This document shows positions 36,901-44,271 of a stretch of DNA of 64,000 nucleotides, one piece after another; position 1 is the stretch's first letter, and every line of letters starts with the position of its first letter. Position numbers and translations under genes: made by a program. Below the pieces are notes generated by a model. It saw only the letters and a list, made by a program, of their open reading frames with translations. It made no database searches and had not been told where the DNA came from. This DNA comes from Candidatus Omnitrophota bacterium (GTDB lineage Bacteria; Hinthialibacterota; Hinthialibacteria; OLB16): NCBI GenBank assembly GCA_020632575.1, contig JACKFH010000019.1, positions 7,390 to 71,389 of the forward strand. The letters run 5' to 3'.

Positions 36901-38176
36901 CCTCAACATCGGAGACAGGACTCTCTTAAGAACAACGGATGGTGGGAACAAATGGGAGGTCATCAACAAGATTCAACGCGGCGGCTATCACTCGCTTTAT
37001 TTCCTCGATCGGGAGCGCGGTTGGATGGTGAACGACTATGGCTTCATTGAATCGACAACCGATTCGGGTGAGACCTGGACGCTTCAACGGAGTAACCTGG
37101 ATGGGGTGATGAGGTTGAGGTCGATTTATTTTGTCGACGAGTTTTCCGGCTGGGCGGTGGGCGACTACGGAGCCATGTTAAGCACCACCGACGGGGGAAC
37201 ACATTGGAACGCGGCTGAGAGTTCTCCCAGTCATTATTACAGCGGAGTGTATTTCAACACCTGCCAGAAAGGTTGGTTTGCGGGAGAGGACAACCCGGAC
37301 CCCGAAAACAATGCGATCGGGAATCCTGTTTTCCTCGAGACTAAAACAGCGAGTTACGAGGAGGCGGACCCCGTTCCGATTGGACTCGTCAACCATAACA
37401 TCCGAATGGTGGACTCCCCCGATGGTGTGAACGCCTGGGCGTTGGGCGATTTCGGAGTCGGTCTGAAATTCGCGGCGCCCACAGACGCTCTTCAAGTCAC
37501 AACTTCCTCTGCGCCCCCCGGCCGGGTGGGAGAAAACTACAGCCTCTCGCTTGAAAGAGAAAATGGTGTAGCCCCGTTCAATTGGAGAATTTGCGGGGGC
37601 GTCCTTCCCCCAGGGATCGAGTTAACTCCCGAAGGCCATCTGGTCGGGACGCCCACGGTCTCGGCGACCTTCCGCTTCGTGGCCGCTGTGTTTGATGGAG
37701 AGAACGAATCGGCCGGCAAAAAATTTTCTTTGAGAATTGAACCCGAACAGTCCCCCGTGATCCTGACCGAGTCGCTTCCGGATGGCTGGGTAGGACTCGA
37801 ATACGAGGGGACCTTGGAAGCGACGGGGACGGTCGAGCCATACGAGTGGCTCATCAGGATCGGAGAACCGCCGCCGGGTCTCGACCTCCTTAAATATGGC
37901 GTCATGGGTGGAATCCCTCAAATCCCCGGAGACTACTCTTTTGAGGTTCTTGTCCAAGATGGTCATGTTCCTTCAGGCTCAGCGAGGAATACTTTTTCAA
38001 TCCATGTTAACGGTGCATTTGCGGTATCCTCGGGCCCTTGCGACGAGGTCCCGCTCTTTTGCCTGGCGTTGAACTGGAAGAAACCGCCGCCTGTCGTTCA
38101 GGGTGATTTTGACATGGATGGTGATGTGGACTGCGATGACGCTCTTGCTGTAATCCAGGCAATGAGATTTCAATAA
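33926..38176 (+). CDS. Giant exported YCF48/Asp-box protein with He-PIG-like and dockerin-like modules
   Basis: The product is 1416 residues, starting at GTG with GGAGA eight bases upstream. The signal peptide is MCGGRLWLRTFLAVLLAHLF, cleaved near THA. Residues 30-345 and 530-1180 consist of YCF48/BNR propeller blades, each with an Asp-box turn of the type T-x-DGG-x-TW; I count 18 by eye (TTDGGRTW, SVDGGHTW, TRDGGKTW and others). Each blade usually also has GW(A/M/I)-V or similar. Putative Ig (He-PIG) domains lie at 352-435, 440-525, 1193-1275 and 1280-1365 (YDFTFTARDGSPPYTWTLAS, PPGLTLD-x-x-TGHLRG). The last 25 residues, GDFDMDGDVDCDDALAVIQA and MRFQ, are a dockerin-like calcium motif. It is probably an extracellular structural or binding protein; no catalytic residues were identified. 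Confidence 0.87.
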   Translation: MCGGRLWLRTFLAVLLAHLFLGDRPTHAAWEEYPVAEAGWFHETVSGLSFISPTEGWATLSAGRIRLAHTTNGGVTWDEIPVNPTIYTDNYPILRLQFVSPTEGWLAPNQIAANNNFLLHSTDAGVSWQEADQPFLSYPKEVNALWFTNPQHGWIAGRSDKVAGMIAETTDGGGSWVVRSTPFQFEAYDLFFLDEQRGWVVGEWGLVFWTTDGGRTWVRSFTQTSKTLYRVRFVDAEHGWAVGAEGTILYSQDGGRRWYEQKSGVLAGLYDLATFNLEAAVCVGYDLSEEEGVVLVTRNGGVAWRRENLPTRGRYASLARIGEDLWVGGRSRWGAEPFYGLVFHRRVQSGEYPVILVSSLPGGTVGLTYDFTFTARDGSPPYTWTLASEGPPGLTLDASTGHLRGIPREATEFTFTLHLTDSLGQTDERDFRLNVSGDPLSFQSSSLPSATHRKTYRFPLSMSGGHQPYHWAFRGEDLPGAMSVDFQQVLVGTPLKTGSFDFTLEVTDSGCLPQRASADFHLEVNPLIEGGWEIQHANNRIMNIHFFDEDNGIAVGWSGVQYETNDGGKTWSHRERGWTMGFFDWIGDEGWMVSSAGVGHTTNRGVDWENQPAPLTYTHEIDFRDSMHGWICGSGIAYTEDGGQTWHRADTPTGQFYETVEFADDLNGFAGGVDKVFVRSVDGGHTWNSASLPWPAKGRVIETRDQGKSFGRFPENGIDKEAPRPEIGVIYFLNDQEGWIGTNVADRLDTVLFYTDNGGASWTRRSIGGQGRIDLFQFLADGLRGWTGGLFSGDFYRTYDGGGKWESISLGPSTHILDLQFLDQDVGWALPNVVGRYEGNTIVDMEGSIAKSVDGGKSFQFQYGWPVDGAYKSPGPQFLDVSFPDAAHGWALGRHTYSGPMLPARVYFTDSGGADWRVLSELEFGVHSLQFTNELRGFALHQDAGVPPFETRDGGKTWFGRQDIRQVSPGGWGDIVFADDQYGWIVQNGHYDLNIGDRTLLRTTDGGNKWEVINKIQRGGYHSLYFLDRERGWMVNDYGFIESTTDSGETWTLQRSNLDGVMRLRSIYFVDEFSGWAVGDYGAMLSTTDGGTHWNAAESSPSHYYSGVYFNTCQKGWFAGEDNPDPENNAIGNPVFLETKTASYEEADPVPIGLVNHNIRMVDSPDGVNAWALGDFGVGLKFAAPTDALQVTTSSAPPGRVGENYSLSLERENGVAPFNWRICGGVLPPGIELTPEGHLVGTPTVSATFRFVAAVFDGENESAGKKFSLRIEPEQSPVILTESLPDGWVGLEYEGTLEATGTVEPYEWLIRIGEPPPGLDLLKYGVMGGIPQIPGDYSFEVLVQDGHVPSGSARNTFSIHVNGAFAVSSGPCDEVPLFCLALNWKKPPPVVQGDFDMDGDVDCDDALAVIQAMRFQ

Positions 38177-38213
38177 CGAACTGGATTCTTGAGTGCATTA
38201 CAGGATACGAAAT

Positions 38214-38373
38214 GATGGATTCGCCTGTTCGCTTGCAGTATACTTTTCCTAATCTAATGAGGCTTGATCCGCGATCCCGCGGCAAGCTGGTCCGCCCTCC
38301 TTAGCAAGAGAGGCCTCGTCTGGGGTTTCTCGCCATCCATCCAATCGCGTCCACTGCAAGGAGGGCGTGTACC
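38214..38373 (+). promoter_or_regulatory. 160-base leader cassette, copy A, with ribosome-site-sequestering stem
   Basis: This is the first of three related leaders, each exactly 160 bases from GATGGA to the start codon. By eye it is about 93% identical to copy B and about 82% to copy C. CGCCCTCCTT at 38293-38302 is the perfect complement of AAGGAGGGCG at 38358-38367, which contains the Shine-Dalgarno site. The stem can extend inward through a bulged A (GCA with TGC) and outward through GGT (38289-38291) with ACC (38371-38373), ending right at the ATG. If formed, it would block ribosome binding. TATACT and other AT-rich bases near 38240 may be the promoter. Confidence 0.6.
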
Positions 38374-40293
38374 ATGTCGAAACTCCCGCTGTCCCCCAAA
38401 TTCATTCTCGTTTTCCTTGTCGCTGTTCCTGTATTCCTTCCCTTTGCCGATGCCGCTGTTCCGGAAACTATCACCATCCAGGGGACTCTCGAAGATCCTA
38501 GTGGAGGCCCCATGACCGGAACCTATCACTATGCGGTTCGCATCTGGGACGCCTCGGTTGGGGGGAGCTTGTTGAGGATCTCAGAAGGTCTAATGACACC
38601 CTCCGAATCCGGGAGATTCTCCTTGGAATTGGATATGGAGGACGTGTTTGTTCCCCCGGCGCAAGCCTGGTATGACTTGGCGGTGGATACCGACAACGAC
38701 GGGATCGAGGAAGAGGAATTCTTCCCCGACCGCGTCCGCTTCCACAGCGTTCCCTTTGCCCGAATCGCGGCCAATGCAGAACAATTAGGCGGGCAATCCG
38801 CAAGCGGTTTCGTTCAAAGCGGGTCGCTCTCAGTAGAGGTTTGGAGTCTCACCGGTAATACAACGGGCGCTGGCAATTTCCTCGGAACCACAAACGCGCA
38901 GCCCTTGGAGTTGAGGGTCAACAATCTGCGTGGTTTTACGCTGATTCCACACGCGAACAGCCCCAATCTGGTGGGGGGACATGCGGCCAATACGGTTGGA
39001 ACCACAGTTGAGGGAGGAACCATCGGCGGGGGAGGAACATCGGTGGCTCCCAATGAGGTCGCCGGGAACTATGGCACCGTGAGCGGTGGCAAGAGCAACT
39101 GTGCGAGTGGTGAGTACACGACAGTCGGCGGCGGTATCTCTAATGTGGCCACGGAATCTTTTGCGACGGTAGGTGGAGGGGATTTTAACCAATCCAGGTC
39201 GTGGGCGACCACAGTAGCGGGCGGGAGCAGGAACGATGCGAACAGTGCGGATGCGACAGTCGGCGGCGGGTCGTATAACACTGCTAACGGTTATGCCTCA
39301 GTCATCGCTGGGGGTGGAGGCCTTTTTGAATCTGGCGCCTCGGGTAACACAGCCAGCGGCTCCTGGAGTGTCATTGGAGGAGGTCATGGAAACGTTTCCA
39401 GCGCCATTTCAACGACCGTATCCGGAGGCTCCAACAATTCGGCTACCGAAACGTACGCAACAGTTGGAGGTGGCAATTTTAACACCGCGAACGGATACGC
39501 CTCTGTGGTTTCCGGAGGGGGCGGAGTATACGCTTGGGGAAACGCCGGCAATGTTGCGAGTGCCTCATGGAGTACGGTCGGCGGCGGTAGCCAGAATGCC
39601 GCTACAAATCTTTGGGCAACAGTCGGTGGGGGCGACCATAACCAGGCCGAAGGGATGTCAAGCACAATTGCCGGAGGTGATCACAATCTTGTTGAAGGCA
39701 GGATGGCAACTATTGGTGGGGGAGATCAAAACGTCGCACAGGGTTCTCACGCCACGGTAACCGGGGGATATCGCAACCATGCGGATGAGTTTTTTGCCAC
39801 GGTAGCTGGGGGACTTAATAACCAGGCGCTTGGTGCGGCCTCGGCCATCGCCGGTGGTGACAGTAATTACGCACTTGGTCATTGCTCGGCCATTCCAGGC
39901 GGTCTTACCAACGAAGCCAGCGGCGAAACCAGCTTGGCGGCAGGTCGTAGGGCGAAGGCGATTGGCGATGGTTCTTTTGTCTGGGGAGACAGCAACAATA
40001 AAGACATCTATGCCTGGAATGATGACGAATTCGTTGTAAGGGCCACAGGCGGCTTCTGGTTCATCACCGCCATCAACGAAAACGGTGTGCCCACCGAGGG
40101 GATGCGGTTGCCCGCGGGAACGAGCGCTTGGATCCCGATCGGATCGCCCAAAGCGGCCGCCAGAGAAGATTCAGCCAGCACGATTGAGTTGTTGCGGAAT
40201 GAGAATGTGGAGTTGAAGGCGCGGGTGGAGAGTCTGGAGACACGAATGGCCTCCTTGGAAAGTCTCACCGCAGGGAAAGCCATGGAGCAGTAA
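38374..40293 (+). CDS. Secreted YadA-head-like repeat protein (paralogue A)
   Basis: The product is 639 residues. The start has AAGGAGG at the usual distance, and the signal peptide is MSKLPLSPKFILVFLVAVPV with cleavage near DAA. Residues 28-190 are an N-terminal domain shared with two neighbours, beginning VPETITIQGTLEDPSGGPMT and containing VRIWDASVGGSLL and RVRFHSVPFARIAA. Residues about 210-525 are tandem 15-residue repeats of the type ATVGGGxxNxAxGxx, as in the left-handed beta-roll head of YadA-type trimeric adhesins. After a conserved cap (FVWGDSNNKDIYAW, VRATGGFWFITAI) the end is a heptad coiled coil, IELLRNENVELKARVESLET and onward, resembling a trimeric stalk. No YadA membrane anchor is present, so it is secreted or held by partners rather than an autotransporter. 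Confidence 0.8.
   Translation: MSKLPLSPKFILVFLVAVPVFLPFADAAVPETITIQGTLEDPSGGPMTGTYHYAVRIWDASVGGSLLRISEGLMTPSESGRFSLELDMEDVFVPPAQAWYDLAVDTDNDGIEEEEFFPDRVRFHSVPFARIAANAEQLGGQSASGFVQSGSLSVEVWSLTGNTTGAGNFLGTTNAQPLELRVNNLRGFTLIPHANSPNLVGGHAANTVGTTVEGGTIGGGGTSVAPNEVAGNYGTVSGGKSNCASGEYTTVGGGISNVATESFATVGGGDFNQSRSWATTVAGGSRNDANSADATVGGGSYNTANGYASVIAGGGGLFESGASGNTASGSWSVIGGGHGNVSSAISTTVSGGSNNSATETYATVGGGNFNTANGYASVVSGGGGVYAWGNAGNVASASWSTVGGGSQNAATNLWATVGGGDHNQAEGMSSTIAGGDHNLVEGRMATIGGGDQNVAQGSHATVTGGYRNHADEFFATVAGGLNNQALGAASAIAGGDSNYALGHCSAIPGGLTNEASGETSLAAGRRAKAIGDGSFVWGDSNNKDIYAWNDDEFVVRATGGFWFITAINENGVPTEGMRLPAGTSAWIPIGSPKAAAREDSASTIELLRNENVELKARVESLETRMASLESLTAGKAMEQ
39010..39950 (+). repeat. Degenerate 45-bp tandem repeats encoding beta-roll units (gene A)
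   Basis: About 20 units encode the 15-residue period ATVxGGxxNxAxGxx; GG and N are the most constant residues. Some units are lengthened by insertions (for example near 39320 and 39520). Similarity between units at the DNA level could support recombination with the arrays at 42490 and 44905. Confidence 0.75.
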
Positions 40294-40333
40294 CGTCTTT
40301 CACATTCCGAGGGGGCGTTCATGGACAGGCGGC

Positions 40334-40493
40334 GATGGATTCGCCTATTCGCTTCCAGTATACTTTATCTTATCTAATGGGGCTTGATCCGCGATCCCGC
40401 GGCAAGTTGGTCCGCCCTCCTTAGCAAGAGAGATCTCGTCTGGGGTTTCTCGCTATCCATCCAATCGCGTCCACTGCAAGGAGGGCGTGTGCC
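40334..40493 (+). promoter_or_regulatory. 160-base leader cassette, copy B, with ribosome-site-sequestering stem
   Basis: This differs from copy A at only about 11 positions. CGCCCTCCTT (40413-40422) and AAGGAGGGCG (40478-40487) are again perfect complements, and GGT/GCC next to the start codon still pair through one G-U. Differences from copy A fall mainly outside the pairing arms. It precedes a lipoprotein unrelated to the repeat proteins. Confidence 0.6.
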
Positions 40494-41600
40494 ATGTCGA
40501 AACTCCCGCTGTCCCCCAAAGTCATTCTCGTTTCTCTCGTCACTGTGTTTTGCCTAGGGTGTGAACAACAAGACCTGCCGACACTCGGTGTCTCAGCTGA
40601 GCAGCGAGTGCGGTTGGATCGGATGAAAGCCAGTGGCCCGAACGCGTCACTCACTATTCTCCCGGCACGAGTTGCCGGGAATCCATTCGATCGCGTCACA
40701 GAAGCAATTGGTTTGCTACTCGAGCAGCAAGGACTAAAAAACATCGAACTTGGGAAAACCCCCTTCGACCCTGGAAACAACAAATGGGTGGAGCAGATGA
40801 GCGCGGCTCTCGGTGAATTTGTCAACCAGAACCCAATCACAACTGAGTACGCACTCTACGAAGATTTGTATCCCAATAGGATGCGGGCGATAATTGTCGA
40901 TGCGAGCGGCGATTTGGTCTGGAACGTCCGTCTGACTCCGAAGGATAAGGTGTGGAAGAAGAGGGGAGGCAGCCAAGACTTGATGGTCTGCGTCGAAATA
41001 TTGGTTCAAAGCTTAGCACCCCAGTTCGGCCTCAACGAGGAAACCGCCAAGGCCGCCAAGCCCGGCAAGATGGCGCGAATCATGGATGAGCGAAGCGGCA
41101 TACCTCCCGAAGAGGAAACAGCAGCTCTGCCTGAACGCCAAAAGATAATGAAGGAAATGGGACAGAAGGCCACCCTGATGATCTTCGCATCTCGGATAGG
41201 TGGGACAACGGTGGACACGGCCAGCGCCGGCAACCTCGTGAAGATAATCAACGCTGCAGGGCTATGCAGGGCCGTATCCGCCGAGCAAACCGTATTGCTC
41301 AAGGCGCCTTTGGAAGACCCGAATGAGATGAAGAAATTGTGGGACTTGGCGCGTGAGTTCAGGGATTATGTAAAACAGAATCCGTCGGATGCGGATTATG
41401 TTCTTTACGCGGACTATGTCTTCACTCCCGACAACTGGGAGTGGGGAATGGTGCATTTCGTGGTCTGCGACCGGACGGGCGAGTGGGTGATCGTGGACAT
41501 GCAGAACTCGCATCAACCCGATTACCAGAGCATCAAGCCGACATCAAGGGAAGGCTGCGACCAACTTCTGGTCAAACGACTCGAGGATTATCTGCGATAG
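40494..41600 (+). CDS. Probable lipoprotein of unknown function with internal duplication
   Basis: The product is 368 residues. The first 19 residues, MSKLPLSPKVILVSLVTVF, are nearly identical to the signal peptide of the repeat proteins at 38374 and 44272, but here the signal ends CLGC, making Cys23 a plausible lipid-attachment site. Nothing after that resembles the neighbours. The mature protein contains two related halves: residues 48-190 (ASLTILPARVAGNPFDRVTE, FVNQNPITTEYALYEDLY, AIIVDASGDLVWNV) and 218-368 (ATLMIFASRIGGTTVDTASA, YVKQNPSDADYVLYADYV, FVVCDRTGEWVIVD). I do not recognise the family. Start and ribosome site (AAGGAGG) are firm. The gene lies between paralogues A and the 41844 gene and may be co-regulated with A and C through the shared leader. 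Confidence 0.75.
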   Translation: MSKLPLSPKVILVSLVTVFCLGCEQQDLPTLGVSAEQRVRLDRMKASGPNASLTILPARVAGNPFDRVTEAIGLLLEQQGLKNIELGKTPFDPGNNKWVEQMSAALGEFVNQNPITTEYALYEDLYPNRMRAIIVDASGDLVWNVRLTPKDKVWKKRGGSQDLMVCVEILVQSLAPQFGLNEETAKAAKPGKMARIMDERSGIPPEEETAALPERQKIMKEMGQKATLMIFASRIGGTTVDTASAGNLVKIINAAGLCRAVSAEQTVLLKAPLEDPNEMKKLWDLAREFRDYVKQNPSDADYVLYADYVFTPDNWEWGMVHFVVCDRTGEWVIVDMQNSHQPDYQSIKPTSREGCDQLLVKRLEDYLR

Positions 41601-41843
41601 AAGTGCGCTCGGTCCAGGTAGGAGTGTCGCCCACAAGCCTGACTGGAGACGAGAAAAACAAGATGGCAGTCCAAGGAAGTTCATTCAAGATGAACTACGA
41701 GAGGATGCTGTTTGAATACGAAGAGTGCCCGCCCATAAACAAACAGTTTCTCCACCACAAGGAGTCGCGTCATTTTGCGGCCATGCCCGCAAGCAAGAGC
41801 CGATAGCGATTCCCATTTCAGTTGTATGAGGAGGGTGTGCGCC

Positions 41844-44069
41844 ATGTTGCAACCTCAAACTTCGTTCACTCAAATCGCAATACGGGTCTTCACGTCAGTT
41901 GTCTTGTTCATAGCGGCTCACAGTGGCTGGGCGGTGGTGCCCGAAACCATCACGATCCAAGGGACACTGGAGGCCCCTGGCGGAGGTCCCCTGACCGGAA
42001 GTTACATCTCTGCCGTGCGTATCTGGGACGCTTCGGTGGGAGGGAACCTGCTGGCAAATTCATTCAACCCGATCACGCTTTCGGACTCCGGCCGGTTCAC
42101 CCTCGAACTCCTGTTGGAGGATGTCTTTGTTCCTCCGGCGCAGGCTTGGTATGACCTGGCGGTGGATTTCGATGGTAACGGCATCGAGGAGGAGGAATTT
42201 TTCCTACAACGTGTCCGATTCCACAGCGTCCCCTTCGCCCGTGTGGCGGCCGACAGCGAACGGCTCGAGGGGCAACCGGCCTCGGCTTTTCTAACCACCC
42301 AGTCGCTGGGATCGAGCGCCTGGAGTCTGGATGGAAACGCCCCCGCAACCGGCAACTTCTTGGGAACCACCAATAACAAACCAGTCGAGTTGAGAGCAAA
42401 CAACCTGCGTGCCCTCGTCTTGATCCCGCACATCGGCAGTCCCAACCTGGTGGGAGGACACTCTTCTAATGCGATCACTTCTTCTGTGGAAGGAGGAACG
42501 ATTGGAGGAGGCGGAAACGCCTCGGCTCCGAACGAAGTCGCGGGAAGTTATGGAACGATCGGCGGTGGCAGGAACAACACCGTGCAGAGTCAGGATTCGA
42601 CGGTTTCCGGGGGGCAAAGCAACAAAGCCCTTGGGAGTATCGCGACTGTCGGTGGGGGAGATTCCAATGTCGCCACAAACGATGCGGACACGGTTAGCGG
42701 TGGTCAGGGGAATGTAGCGAGTGGAGGCGGGGCGACCATCGGCGGCGGTGGCGGTAACCAGGCTACCGCTCTGTTTTCGACGGTTGGAGGCGGGGGTCTT
42801 TCGGACTTCTCCGATCCGATGTCGGGAAACAGGATTACAGCGAGTTATGGGACAATCAGTGGGGGTGGCGACAACAAGGTGGAGGGTATCTATTCAACCA
42901 TTGCTGGCGGCCACTCGAATCATGCCGCAACCGATTACGCCTCTATCGGCGGAGGATTCGCCAATCAGATTCCGGGGGCTTACAGCGCCATCGGCGGAGG
43001 ATTCGCCAACATTGCAGAGGGTGGGGACGCCACGATCGGAGGCGGCGCTGATAATAGGTGTTCGGGTGGATTCGCCACCATCGGTGGGGGAAATGTAAAT
43101 GTAGCGGGAGGTTTGGCCACGACGATTGCTGGAGGCGGCTACAACCAGGCGACAGATTATGCGGCCACCATCGGAGGAGGGTTGGGAAATTCGGCGCACG
43201 GGCGGTATTCCACAATCGCCGGCGGCGGAAGGACCGATTTAGAAGATCCGAATACCGGAAACCGGGTGACCGGAAACTATGGGACGATCGGCGGCGGGGG
43301 AGGAAACCAGGCGGGGGACGATTCGGGAGATGGTAACGAAGCGACATACGCCACTGTCGGCGGCGGCAGAGAAAACAAGGCTCAGGGTCGTCACGCTGTA
43401 ATCGCTGGCGGACAGAACAATGTAGCGGTTTCTTCCGGTGCGACCATAGGAGGGGGTTCCCTCAATGAGGCCGCTGACAAAGCGACCGTTGGAGGCGGCT
43501 TTCTCAATAAGGCCATCGGCTCCAATACCACAATCGCCGGGGGACAAGAGAATCGAGCCGATGGCGATGATTCTGCTATCGGCGGAGGAAGCGGAAACGA
43601 AACAAGTGGTCATCATTCTGTGATCGCGGGAGGCGTTGGAAACCACGCGGGAGGTTACGGTTCTACCGTTCCAGGTGGGTTGTCGAATGAAGCTTCGGGT
43701 AGGTTCAGCTTCGCAGCGGGGTATTTCGCCAGGGCCAACGGTGACGGGTCTTTTGTCTGGGGTGATGGCCACGACAAAGGTATCTACGCCCATGGGGACA
43801 ACCAATTCGTCGCCCGCGCTACGGGGGGCTTTTGGCTGATCACCGCCATCGATGGGAACGGCGTTCCGACCCAGGGGATGATGCTGCCCGAGGGAACGAG
43901 TGCTTGGGTCCCGATCGGAGGCCCCAAGTCAGCCGTCAGTGAGGAGGCGGCCGCGGCGCTTGAGACATTGCAGAGAGAAAATGCGGAGTTGAAAACGAAG
44001 GTGGAGATTCTGGAAACGCGAATGGCTTCCTTGGAAAATCTCACCATGGGGAAAGCTGCGGAGAACTAA
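41844..44069 (+). CDS. Secreted YadA-head-like repeat protein (paralogue without the leader)
   Basis: The product is 741 residues from ATG 41844, chosen because GAGGAGGG at 41828-41835 fits and a signal peptide follows (MLQPQTSFTQIAIRVFTSVV, cleavage near GWA). Its signal peptide differs from that of the neighbours, but the next domain is very close to that of the 44272 protein: VVPETITIQGTLEAPGGGPL, VRIWDASVGGNLLANSFNP, FFLQRVRFHSVPFARVAA. About 28 repeats of the 15-residue beta-roll type fill residues 215-620. The cap FVWGDGHDKGIYA and ATGGFWLITAIDGNGVPTQG leads to a coiled coil (LETLQRENAELKTKVEILET). No membrane anchor is visible. The 160-base leader found before the three neighbouring genes is absent; only the ribosome-site segment is similar. 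Confidence 0.8.
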   Translation: MLQPQTSFTQIAIRVFTSVVLFIAAHSGWAVVPETITIQGTLEAPGGGPLTGSYISAVRIWDASVGGNLLANSFNPITLSDSGRFTLELLLEDVFVPPAQAWYDLAVDFDGNGIEEEEFFLQRVRFHSVPFARVAADSERLEGQPASAFLTTQSLGSSAWSLDGNAPATGNFLGTTNNKPVELRANNLRALVLIPHIGSPNLVGGHSSNAITSSVEGGTIGGGGNASAPNEVAGSYGTIGGGRNNTVQSQDSTVSGGQSNKALGSIATVGGGDSNVATNDADTVSGGQGNVASGGGATIGGGGGNQATALFSTVGGGGLSDFSDPMSGNRITASYGTISGGGDNKVEGIYSTIAGGHSNHAATDYASIGGGFANQIPGAYSAIGGGFANIAEGGDATIGGGADNRCSGGFATIGGGNVNVAGGLATTIAGGGYNQATDYAATIGGGLGNSAHGRYSTIAGGGRTDLEDPNTGNRVTGNYGTIGGGGGNQAGDDSGDGNEATYATVGGGRENKAQGRHAVIAGGQNNVAVSSGATIGGGSLNEAADKATVGGGFLNKAIGSNTTIAGGQENRADGDDSAIGGGSGNETSGHHSVIAGGVGNHAGGYGSTVPGGLSNEASGRFSFAAGYFARANGDGSFVWGDGHDKGIYAHGDNQFVARATGGFWLITAIDGNGVPTQGMMLPEGTSAWVPIGGPKSAVSEEAAAALETLQRENAELKTKVEILETRMASLENLTMGKAAEN
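42490..43720 (+). repeat. Degenerate 45-bp tandem repeats encoding beta-roll units (41844 gene)
   Basis: The 15-residue units have the consensus ATIGGGxxNxAxGxx, with longer insertions near 42790 and 43230. Several units are nearly the same as units in the 44905 array (for example GSIATVGGGDSNVAT in both). Confidence 0.75.
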
Positions 44070-44111
44070 AGTTTTCGATTCATCCCGATGAGGTATTCAT
44101 TGATACTTGGC

Positions 44112-44271
44112 GATGGAATCGACCTTTCGCTTGCAGTATACTCTTCGTTGTCTAATGAGGCTTGACCCGCAATTCCGTGGCAAATCAACCCGCCCCTCTT
44201 AGCATGAGGAACCTCGTCTGGGGTTTCTCACCACCCATCCATTCGCGTCCACTGCAAGGAGGGCGTGTGCC
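44112..44271 (+). promoter_or_regulatory. 160-base leader cassette, copy C, with drifted sequestering stem
   Basis: This is the same length as copies A and B but the most diverged. The 3' arm AAGGAGGGCG (44256-44265) is unchanged; the 5' arm is CGCCCCTCTT (44191-44200), which still pairs at eight positions plus one G-U, with one mismatch. CTCGTCTGGGGTTTCTC and CGCGTCCACTGCAAGGAGGG are unchanged in all three copies, so the interval between the arms is conserved as well as the ribosome site. Confidence 0.55.
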
